DNA of 64,000 nucleotides from Melioribacter roseus (lineage in GTDB: Bacteria; Bacteroidota; Ignavibacteria; Ignavibacteriales; Melioribacteraceae). The notes beneath the pieces were generated by a model, which was not told the DNA's origin, searched no databases, and was given only the letters and a program-made list of their open reading frames with translations. Location: NCBI GenBank assembly GCA_020724265.1, contig DYHH01000001.1, positions 278,782 through 342,781 of the forward strand. The letters are read 5' to 3'. Made by a program: the position numbers and the translations under genes. Positions 26,617 through 34,539 of the stretch are shown one piece after another. Each line of letters begins with the position of its first letter. Within the stretch, counting starts at the first letter, position 1.

Positions 26617-27997
26617 AAGCTTGTCCTGCTGCTTCCATTATCATTTCGGCTAAAGTTGGGTGTGCATGCACTGTCTGCAAGATTGTTTCATAAGTTGCTT
26701 CCAAACTTTTTGCAATTCCAATTTCGGCAATCAGTTCAGTTGCTTCGGCACCAATTATATGTGCACCTAATATTTCACCGTATTTAGCATCAAAAATTAT
26801 TTTAGTAAAACCTTCGCGTTCCCCTATTGCTCCGGCTTTGCCGCTTGCCGAATAAGGGAATTTACCAATTTTAATTTCGTATCCTTTTTCTTTCGCTTTT
26901 GCTTCTGTTAGCCCGATACTTGCAACTTGGGGCTGACAGTATGTACAACCCGGTATTGAATTATAATCAATCGGAGGATGATTAATACCGTGAATTTTTT
27001 CAATACAGTGAATACCTTCATGAGATGCTACATGTGCTAACCATGGTGGTCCAATTACATCACCAATTGCATAAACTCCGTCAACATTTGTCTTATATGT
27101 TTTTTTATCCACTTTAATATGATTTCGTTCGACTTCAACACCAATATCTTCAAGTCCGATTCCCTCAATATTTCCTTGCACACCAATTGCACTTAATACT
27201 TTGTCGGCTTTTAATTCTTCTTTCTTGCCGTTCTTTTCTATAGTAACAACAACATATTTACCTTTTACTTCTGCTTTTTCAACTTTAGTACTTGTATGAA
27301 TTTTTATTCCTCGTTTTTTGAAACTGCGTGCAAGTGTATCCGAAACTTCTTTATCTTCAATCGGGAGCACAGTATCAAGCATTTCAATAATTGTAACTTC
27401 TGTTCCGAGTACATTATAGAAATAAGCAAACTCTACTCCGATTGCGCCAGCACCTATAACAATTAAACTTTTCGGTTGTTTATCTAAACTCATTGCCTCC
27501 GTACTTGTAATTATATTTTTTCTATCGATAGGAATTGCATCTACGGAACGAGGTCTTGCACCGGTTGCTATGATAATATGTTTTCCTTCAACTTCGTCGA
27601 TTTTCTTTTTATTGTTATCTAAAATTTCCAGTTTATTCTTAGCAACAAATTTTCCAAATCCTTGAATATGATCAATTTTGTTTTTCTTGATTAAAAATTG
27701 AACACCTTTTACAATTTTATCCGAAACTCCTCTACTTCTCTGAATAATTTTTGTAAAATCAAATTTCAGATCGGAAAATGAAAGACCATATTCTTCCGAA
27801 TGATTTTTAGCAAGATCATAAAGTTCTGCATTTTTCAACAAAGATTTTGTAGGAATACAGCCCCAGTTTAGACAGACACCACCAAGATTATCTTTTTCAA
27901 TAACTGCAGTTTTATATCCAAGTTGAGCAGCCCTAATTGCAGCAACATAACCACCGGGTCCACCTCCTAAAATTACAATATCATAATTTTTGCTCAT
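26594..27997 (-). CDS. lpdA: Dihydrolipoyl dehydrogenase (E3)
   Basis: Flavoprotein that reoxidises dihydrolipoyl groups with NAD+. 467 residues: FAD motif GGGPGGYVAAIRAAQLG, redox-active disulfide GGVCLNWGCIPTKS (about 39-52), second NAD-binding GAGAIGVEFA, and the C-terminal HAHPTLAE with the catalytic His. First gene of the lipoate-enzyme operon. The 3' end overlaps lipB. Confidence 0.97.
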   Translation of the reverse strand: MSKNYDIVILGGGPGGYVAAIRAAQLGYKTAVIEKDNLGGVCLNWGCIPTKSLLKNAELYDLAKNHSEEYGLSFSDLKFDFTKIIQRSRGVSDKIVKGVQFLIKKNKIDHIQGFGKFVAKNKLEILDNNKKKIDEVEGKHIIIATGARPRSVDAIPIDRKNIITSTEAMSLDKQPKSLIVIGAGAIGVEFAYFYNVLGTEVTIIEMLDTVLPIEDKEVSDTLARSFKKRGIKIHTSTKVEKAEVKGKYVVVTIEKNGKKEELKADKVLSAIGVQGNIEGIGLEDIGVEVERNHIKVDKKTYKTNVDGVYAIGDVIGPPWLAHVASHEGIHCIEKIHGINHPPIDYNSIPGCTYCQPQVASIGLTEAKAKEKGYEIKIGKFPYSASGKAGAIGEREGFTKIIFDAKYGEILGAHIIGAEATELIAEIGIAKSLEATYETILQTVHAHPTLAEMIMEAAGQAYGEAIHI

Positions 27998-28123
27998 ATT
28001 TATTATCCTTTTGCTTCCTAATTAAGTTTAGATGAAGATTATAAATATACTGAAGATACTATTCAAAATAAAACAACGAATCCTATTAAAAACGGATTAC
28101 AAAACGATAAACGGATGTGATTT

Positions 28124-28981
28124 TTAAGAGAAAACAATAAGCATTACTCCGGTAAACATAACGGTTGCTCCAAGTAACCTTTCTTTTATATTTGACTCAC
28201 CTAGAAAAAGATGCCCCAAGAAAACCGAAAATACTCCCGACATTCTTTTCATTGCAACAACATAAGCTACAAGTGTAAGAGAAAGAGCATTCATATGAAA
28301 GAAAAAGGCGCTTGCTGTGAATAACGAAACCATAAATAAGTTTTTCTTCCCCTTTGAGATTTCTTGTTTTTTGAGCTTTCCTTTCAACAGCACAATTATC
28401 GTTAATGAAACAAATATTATTATATTTACAAAAATTATGTGTTGATAAAGCGAAGAACTTTGGATTGAAATCTTATCAAAATTTGCCGAAATGCTCCACA
28501 CAAATGCAACTATAAACATATGTTTTGTACCTTTATCAGATAGAAGTTTTTTAAACGGGGCAAACATACCGTTTTCTCTCTCAGAGACATTCAATAAATA
28601 TGAACCAATAACAACTAATAAAACTCCAATTAATCCCATCAGATTTGGGAACTCTCCGACAAATATCGGAGCAGTTACTAATAAAAACAGCGGCGTAAAA
28701 CTCAGCATAGGCATAACAGAAGAAATATCGGATTCGGAAATTGCTTTCATATAAAGTATAGCAGCAATTACATTAATTATTCCACTTCCGAATACTGACA
28801 GCCAAAATAGTTGATTGAATTTTAATTCTATAAAAAATAAAAGAGGGACGAAAACTAAAATAGGAATTACATAATTAGCCCAAGAAATAACAAGTGGGTC
28901 AATTGTTCTTGATGCACGTTTTATAAATAAACTTCTAAAACCCTCTGCAGCCGGATTGAGTGATGCAAACAATACCCACAT
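28124..28981 (-). CDS. EamA/DMT family transporter
   Basis: 285 residues with about ten hydrophobic helices in two EamA halves (for example NPAAEGFRSLFIKRA at the start of the first and LFTASAFFFHMNALSLTLVAYVVAMKR in the second; a conserved GEF/GES follows each). Inner-membrane transport of an unknown small molecule; drug/metabolite exporters are the usual relatives. The start codon overlaps the stop of the endonuclease III gene by one base. Confidence 0.87.
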   Translation of the reverse strand: MWVLFASLNPAAEGFRSLFIKRASRTIDPLVISWANYVIPILVFVPLLFFIELKFNQLFWLSVFGSGIINVIAAILYMKAISESDISSVMPMLSFTPLFLLVTAPIFVGEFPNLMGLIGVLLVVIGSYLLNVSERENGMFAPFKKLLSDKGTKHMFIVAFVWSISANFDKISIQSSSLYQHIIFVNIIIFVSLTIIVLLKGKLKKQEISKGKKNLFMVSLFTASAFFFHMNALSLTLVAYVVAMKRMSGVFSVFLGHLFLGESNIKERLLGATVMFTGVMLIVFS

Positions 28982-29718
28982 TATTTTACCGAATATTTTG
29001 TTTTAATATTATCTAGAAGCATAAAATCATTTTTCTTATGCATTTTTTTTATTTGAAGATCTTTTTCTTCGTATTTACAGATTTTATTCAACGGACAAAT
29101 TCCACAGCTTGGGTTCTTTGGCTTACAAATTTCTCTACCTAACCTTATTAGATTCGTATGAAATGAATGTGCAATTTTGGGAGGAAAGGTTTCGTTAAGA
29201 AAAAGAAAAGTTTTATCCGGAGTTTTTGCATTCACAATTCCTATTCTGTTGACCGTTCGATGAACGTGTGTATCAACCGGACAAATATTTCTATCCATCG
29301 AAAATAATAAAACACAACTTGCTGTTTTTACGCCAATTCCGCTATAATTTATTAATTCATTTATAGCAGATTTTTCATCATAATTTTTTAGATAATCCAA
29401 CGAAATATTATTATGCTTTTTTTGAATATCTGTTAAAAAGCTTTTTATAGCTGATGATTTTTGTTTGCCGAGTCCTGCAACTTTAATAACAATTTCAATG
29501 TCCGAACGTTTTGCTTTAGCAGCTTCTTCCCATGTTGGATATTTTTCTTTAAGATTCTTAAACGCTTTATAAGAATTGTTATCATTTGTATTTTGAGATA
29601 GAATTGTAGCTATCAACATATCAACCGGATTTGGGAGTGATTTATTTCTCGGCGGAATGCCGAATTTATCGATGAGTAACTTGTTTACTTTAATTATTAG
29701 TTTAGATTTTGATTCCAT
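28981..29718 (-). CDS. Endonuclease III-like DNA glycosylase (HhH-GPD)
   Basis: 245 residues. Base-excision repair enzyme with the helix-hairpin-helix segment LINYSGIGVKTASCVLLFS carrying the catalytic Lys, VDTHVHRTVNRIGIV with the catalytic Asp, and a C-terminal four-cysteine [4Fe-4S] motif C-x6-C-x2-C-x5-C (CKPKNPSCGICPLNKIC). A short basic tail follows. It could be Nth proper or a relative; the Lys suggests a bifunctional glycosylase/lyase. Confidence 0.9.
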   Translation of the reverse strand: MESKSKLIIKVNKLLIDKFGIPPRNKSLPNPVDMLIATILSQNTNDNNSYKAFKNLKEKYPTWEEAAKAKRSDIEIVIKVAGLGKQKSSAIKSFLTDIQKKHNNISLDYLKNYDEKSAINELINYSGIGVKTASCVLLFSMDRNICPVDTHVHRTVNRIGIVNAKTPDKTFLFLNETFPPKIAHSFHTNLIRLGREICKPKNPSCGICPLNKICKYEEKDLQIKKMHKKNDFMLLDNIKTKYSVK

Positions 29719-29877
29719 ACATACGAGAATTTATTATTATACGAAACTTAATTAAATGATCACACTTTTTCGTTAAATGAATTGAATGAAAACTCACTTA
29801 ATATTTCAAGAAATTATTATTTCAGAAAGTTTTTCATTTATAGTATTTTGCAGCATAAAAAATAAATCGGGAATTAT

Positions 29878-31230
29878 ATGTCAACGCTAATGGTAAGTGT
29901 ATCGGGTATAAGAGGAATTGTTGGTGACGGTCTTGACCCCCAAACTTTAGTTAAATATACTCAAGCATATTCGAACTTTTGCGGTGAAGGCAAAATAGTA
30001 ATTGGTAGTGACGGAAGAATTTCCGGGACAATGGTTAAGAGTATTGTCATCGGAACACTTCTTGCAAAAGGTAACGATGTGGTTGATTTAGGAATTACAC
30101 CGACCCCAACTGTTTTATATAATATAAAAAAATTCAATGCTGCCGGCGGAATAGTAATTTCGGCAAGTCATAATCCAAATGAATGGAATGCCTTGAAATT
30201 ATTGAACAGCGATGGTGAGTTTATGACTCCGGAACAAAATAAAGAAATACTTGAACTATTGGATAAACCAAGTCAATTCAAAAGTTGGGATAAACTCGGG
30301 AAATTAGAAGTATCGGAAGCCGGTTTAATGAATCATCTGAATGATGTTCTTTCGCTAAAATACATTGATTTTGGAGCTATTAGAAAACGTAAATTCAGAG
30401 TTTTGCTCGATTGTGTAAATGGTGCCGGCAGTTACATAATGCCTAAGTTATTAGAAGAATTAGGATGTGAAGTAATAAAAATTAATTGTGAAAAGAACGG
30501 CATCTTTCCCAGATTACCCGAACCGATACCGGAAAACTTAACCGAAACAATGAAAACAGTTATTGATAACAATGCCGAAATTGGAATTGTTGTCGATCCT
30601 GATGTTGATAGATTAGTTCTTATTACTGAAAGAGGTGAACCGTTTATTGAAGAAAATACTATTACTCAAGCAGTAAAATTTATTTTAAGCAAAGAAAAAG
30701 GTGATGTTGTTGTGAATCTTTCTACAACACGCGCAGTTGATGATGTTGCAAAAGAATTCGGAGCTAAAGTGTTTCGTTCCCCGGTTGGTGAAGCTAATGT
30801 TGTAAAGAAAATGAAAGAAGTAAATGCTGTAATTGGAGGTGAAGGAAGCGGTGGTGTAATATTACCAGCCATACATTACGGCAGAGATGCATTAGTAGGA
30901 ACTGTATTGACACTTCAACACCTTTTGGAATTCGGAGGTACTATGAGTGAACTTAAAGAGAGTTTGCCCAAGTATAATATTGTAAAAGGAAAGATTGAAA
31001 CTAAAGATCATAATCCGGATGACATTGTTAATAGGTTAATGGAAAAATATCATAACGAAAAAATCAATACGGAAGACGGGTTAAGAATTGACTTTGATGA
31101 TCACTGGGTACATTTCCGTCAATCAAACACTGAACCTATAATTAGATGTATTGTGGAAGCAGATAAAAAAGAAAATGCAGAAAAGTATATGAAAAAATAT
31201 TTTACTGCTTTGAGTGAATTGATGTTATAA
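29878..31230 (+). CDS. Phosphohexomutase (phosphoglucosamine/phosphomannomutase family)
   Basis: 450 residues. Moves phosphate between C6 and C1 of a hexose. The phosphoserine is S97 in ISASHNPNEWNALK, the Mg-binding loop is DPDVDR, the sugar loop GEGSGG and the phosphate loop RQSNTEPIIR. Length fits GlmM/ManB-type enzymes. With the guanylyltransferase at 47330 it might supply GDP-mannose, or it may make glucosamine-1-phosphate for cell wall; not separable here. Confidence 0.93.
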   Translation: MSTLMVSVSGIRGIVGDGLDPQTLVKYTQAYSNFCGEGKIVIGSDGRISGTMVKSIVIGTLLAKGNDVVDLGITPTPTVLYNIKKFNAAGGIVISASHNPNEWNALKLLNSDGEFMTPEQNKEILELLDKPSQFKSWDKLGKLEVSEAGLMNHLNDVLSLKYIDFGAIRKRKFRVLLDCVNGAGSYIMPKLLEELGCEVIKINCEKNGIFPRLPEPIPENLTETMKTVIDNNAEIGIVVDPDVDRLVLITERGEPFIEENTITQAVKFILSKEKGDVVVNLSTTRAVDDVAKEFGAKVFRSPVGEANVVKKMKEVNAVIGGEGSGGVILPAIHYGRDALVGTVLTLQHLLEFGGTMSELKESLPKYNIVKGKIETKDHNPDDIVNRLMEKYHNEKINTEDGLRIDFDDHWVHFRQSNTEPIIRCIVEADKKENAEKYMKKYFTALSELML

Positions 31231-31269
31231 ACTTAGTTTTATATAACCACAACATTTACTAAGTTTTTT
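31229..31269 (+). terminator. Terminator after the phosphohexomutase gene
   Basis: AAACTTAGT (31229-31237, overlapping the stop codon) pairs with ACTAAGTTT (31258-31266), 20-base loop, followed by further T residues. Confidence 0.6.
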
Positions 31270-31350
31270 CTTTGTGCTCGTTGTGCTTTCTTAGTGTTCC
31301 TTTTGGTTTTGCTTTTAAATATTGACTTATTATAAAAAGTAAGAAATTTA

Positions 31351-32259
31351 TTAAAGCAGTTTACTTCTGCGCTTTATGAAACTTAGCAATGCGGTATCGA
31401 AAGGTTCGTTTGTATTAATGAGGTTATATTCAATTCCAAAACTCAAACATTCTTTTTTTAGTCTGGAAAGATATTCCTTAAATGCGGTTTGATAAGCAGC
31501 TTGAATTTGATATGGTTGAGTTGTCATTTCTTCTCTTGTTTCCAGATCAACAAAAACTCCGCTTTTTTCAAATGCAAAGTTTTTTTCTATCGGATCGAGA
31601 ATTTGGAAAAGGATTACATCATTTTTTTTATAGTGTAATTTCTTTAATACAGTCAGAACTTTTTCAACATCATCAAAAAAATCCGAAATGAGAATTACCA
31701 TTCCCCTTCTTTTAATTTTCTCGCTTACCGAATTGAGGCATTCGGCAGTATTAGTTTTACTTGATGCAATAACATTATTAATCTCAATTAAAATATTCTT
31801 CAAATAAACTCTTGATGATTTCGGAGGTAAATAAGTTTCCAACTTATCAGAAAACAAACCTAAACCTACCGAATCTTGTTGATGAATTAACAAATATGAA
31901 AGAGATGCTGCAAGAATTTTTGCATATTCAAGTTTGGTTACTGCACCTTCATTTTTAAAATCCATTGACTTGCTGACATCAACAAAAATATGAGCAATTA
32001 AGTTTGTTTCTTCTTCATACTGCTTAATATAATAACGATCGCTTTTAGCTAAAACTTTCCAATCAATATCTTTTAATTGGTCTCCTTGCATATACGGACG
32101 GTGCTCAGAGAATTCCACGGAGAAACCATGGTAGGGGCTCTTGTGGAGTCCCACCATAAAACCTTCAACAACGTTCCGGGCTTTTAATTCGAGTGAGGCG
32201 AGTTTAGAAATTACTTTTGGTTCTAAGAAAGTACGATATTGTGTTCTATCTAATGCCAC
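31351..32259 (-). CDS. DUF58 domain protein (von Willebrand A-like)
   Basis: 302 residues; start GTG at 32259. The DUF58 core PYMQGDQLKDIDWKVLAKSDRYYIKQYEEE (about 54-83) precedes a VWA-like region with a MIDAS-type DVSKSMDF (about 93-100) and SDFFDD. Such proteins usually act with a MoxR ATPase in metal insertion or membrane quality control; no MoxR gene is present here. Five bases after the lipoprotein gene, so co-transcribed. Confidence 0.9.
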   Translation of the reverse strand: MALDRTQYRTFLEPKVISKLASLELKARNVVEGFMVGLHKSPYHGFSVEFSEHRPYMQGDQLKDIDWKVLAKSDRYYIKQYEEETNLIAHIFVDVSKSMDFKNEGAVTKLEYAKILAASLSYLLIHQQDSVGLGLFSDKLETYLPPKSSRVYLKNILIEINNVIASSKTNTAECLNSVSEKIKRRGMVILISDFFDDVEKVLTVLKKLHYKKNDVILFQILDPIEKNFAFEKSGVFVDLETREEMTTQPYQIQAAYQTAFKEYLSRLKKECLSFGIEYNLINTNEPFDTALLSFIKRRSKLL

Positions 32260-32264
32260 TTTTG

Positions 32265-32792
32265 CTATTTAGGTTGAGCCATTGCCTTTAGCAAAATTTC
32301 TTCAGGGGTTAATCCTAAATTTTCCAGTTCAACTTTAGCAGAGCCGGCAAGTTCATGATCAGGGTATTTTTCAAGAAATAAATTATATGTCTTTTCAGCA
32401 GCCTCAATATCATTTATTTCATTTGCCAACAAGAATCCACACATAAAAAGTGCTCCCGGGGCAACTAAGTCACCATCATTATTTTTTAATTCCGGGTATT
32501 CATTATAAACAACTTGATAATATTCAACCGCTTTCAAAAAAGATTCCTTGTCATCAACATTTTTGATAGCTCTGCCTTGATACAATTTAGCCATTTCTAA
32601 AAAAGCTGTTCCAGCTTCAGAAGTTTTAGGGAATTCATTAGTAATTTTTTCAAGACTTGATAAAGCTTCTGCATAAGAACCTTCTCTTAATTGAGTCTGA
32701 GCTTTAGACATCAATTCCTTTTCGTTTTCGCTTGAACAGGAAATAAGAAATACACCAATAATTATTAAAAAGACTAAATAACTTTTTCTCAT
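32265..32792 (-). CDS. Tetratricopeptide lipoprotein
   Basis: 175 residues from the ATG at 32792. A lipoprotein signal peptide is evident: MRKSYLVFLIIIGVFLISC with the lipobox cysteine at 19. The remainder is helical with TPR-like repeats (SKAQTQLREGSYAEALSSLE, EYYQVVYNEYPEL, TYNLFLEKYPDHELAGSAKVEL). An upstream in-frame ATG (32834) would put 14 basic residues before the signal peptide and is unlikely. Membrane-anchored scaffold, possibly like BamD/YbgF-type outer-membrane factors; specific role unknown. Confidence 0.82.
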   Translation of the reverse strand: MRKSYLVFLIIIGVFLISCSSENEKELMSKAQTQLREGSYAEALSSLEKITNEFPKTSEAGTAFLEMAKLYQGRAIKNVDDKESFLKAVEYYQVVYNEYPELKNNDGDLVAPGALFMCGFLLANEINDIEAAEKTYNLFLEKYPDHELAGSAKVELENLGLTPEEILLKAMAQPK

Positions 32793-33021
32793 TTTACCAC
32801 ACCGTTTTTTTTGATGATTTGAAATATAGTACATTTAACTCGGCTTCAAAAATAAATTGCATACAATACAATTTCCATACCTGATATGTTCCAGAAATAA
32901 TTTGATTTGATCCCAATTATTTGAGAATTTAGATACAAAATAATTGTGTTTCGATAAAATTTTGTTGATTGAGTAAGTTTATTATAAGGAACGGTTATTT
33001 ATAAAAATATGATAATGAAGA

Positions 33022-34077
33022 TTAGAGATGGAGAAAACTAGAATTACGCAGAGAATCACCGCGTGAGAAAGAAATATCTCGTCCAATATTTGAAATCCTA
33101 TCAACCAGCATTTTATGGCTGTCAAAAGGATCTGAATTAGAATCTCTTCGATTCGGATAAATTCTGTAGCTTTCTCTATAAGGATACGGAGTATAATTCG
33201 GCATTAATATATTCGCACCGCATTTCAGCCCTTTCTCTTTACCCTTTGGGTCTAAACTATCGAGTGCTGTTGTTGCCGGTATATGAACATTTTTTAATAA
33301 TAATCTTGCTACTGCAATCGCTTTTAAGGTAAGTTCAATACTCCCGGCAGGTTTATTCTGGAAAGGTGTAAATGGTGATGGGATAAAAGGACTAAATGCA
33401 ATCATATCGGTATCCATTTCTTGGAATAACAACATATCATCTGCAATTTCGTCTATAGTTTGTAAAGGTAATCCGATTAGGGTTCCATCACCAATTTGAT
33501 ACCCTAATCTTTTTAAATATTTTAATTGCTGTATTCTATTAGTGTGAGTTTTTTTATTTCTATAATAAGCATACTTTGTAGAATCACATGATTCATGTCT
33601 CAAGATATATCTATCGGCACCGGCAATTTTCCATGTTTTATATTCATCTAAGCCTCTTTCACCGAGGCTTAAAGTAATTGCAACATTAGTTGATTTCTTT
33701 ATTGAGTATATGATGTGAGCAATAATATCTGTATCAAGTTTTCTATCTTCACCGGATTTAAGAACAATAGTATAAATGCCAAGTTTAACAAGTTTTGCAG
33801 CGGTTTCAATTATCTCATCCGGCTCCATTCTGTATCTTTTTACTGTAAAGTTATCATCACGCAAGCCGCAGAATAAACAGTTTTGGTCGCAATGATTTGA
33901 TATTTCAATTACACCTCTAAGATGGACTTCTTCACCGCAAAAATCTTTTCTAACTTGATCTGCTTTTCGAAATAAGCTTTCAATATCATGCTTCTCATCA
34001 AGGTTCAAAAGATCTATAACTTCTTCCTTGCTGAAATTCTGCTTAGACAGAATATTTTCTAACTTCTCATTTTTCAT
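33022..34077 (-). CDS. hydE: [FeFe]-hydrogenase maturase HydE-like radical SAM protein
   Basis: 351 residues. Radical SAM motif C63-x3-C67-x2-C70 (NHCDQNCLFCGL). HydE-specific segments follow: TIVLKSGED, ITLSLGERG, RYILRHES, GDGTLIGLPLQT, PFTPF, IPATTALDSLDPKGKEKGL, GANILMPNYTP and the end GRDISFSRGDSL. HydE helps build the dithiomethylamine-bearing diiron subcluster of [FeFe] hydrogenase. hydF, hydG and hydA are not in the window, so this copy is isolated; a related function (PylB-like or other) cannot be excluded. Confidence 0.88.
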   Translation of the reverse strand: MKNEKLENILSKQNFSKEEVIDLLNLDEKHDIESLFRKADQVRKDFCGEEVHLRGVIEISNHCDQNCLFCGLRDDNFTVKRYRMEPDEIIETAAKLVKLGIYTIVLKSGEDRKLDTDIIAHIIYSIKKSTNVAITLSLGERGLDEYKTWKIAGADRYILRHESCDSTKYAYYRNKKTHTNRIQQLKYLKRLGYQIGDGTLIGLPLQTIDEIADDMLLFQEMDTDMIAFSPFIPSPFTPFQNKPAGSIELTLKAIAVARLLLKNVHIPATTALDSLDPKGKEKGLKCGANILMPNYTPYPYRESYRIYPNRRDSNSDPFDSHKMLVDRISNIGRDISFSRGDSLRNSSFLHL

Positions 34078-34539
34078 TTATTCTAAACTCAATACGCGGT
34101 GAAATCTATTTCAAGTAATTTCATAATCAGATGAAGCTCTTTGAGTATTAAGGAAAATCAACAATTAGTATACCAATACATATAAATCTTAATTATTGAT
34201 TTATTTTTAATGGATTTTATAAATTTTTCTTAGATAAGAGAACTTAGAAAGTATTGATTTCCAATCGGTAAGCAATAGAGGATATGATGTGGGAATTATT
34301 AATATGTATTTTACATTCGAATCTAATGTTATTTCTGAATTACTTGTTATAAAATATTATAAGGTATCTTATTATTATCAACTTATTTAACTCAACTTTT
34401 TAGATTTTTTTTCGATAATATATCAGATAGAACTAGATATATGTTTTTCCAATACAAAATTAGGAAGAAATATTATATGGTAGGTTATTTATTATAATTT
34501 TTAAGTTATTTCATTTTTCTGTTACCAATTGGAAATAAA
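34078..34539. other. Very AT-rich intergenic region, no gene
   Basis: 462 bases between divergent hydE and the TPR kinase. It has no ORF of note and no tRNA-like fold. Runs of TTTTTT and TATATA are frequent. It should contain both promoters, but no full TTG-N20-TAnnTTTG match was found by eye. Confidence 0.6.
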
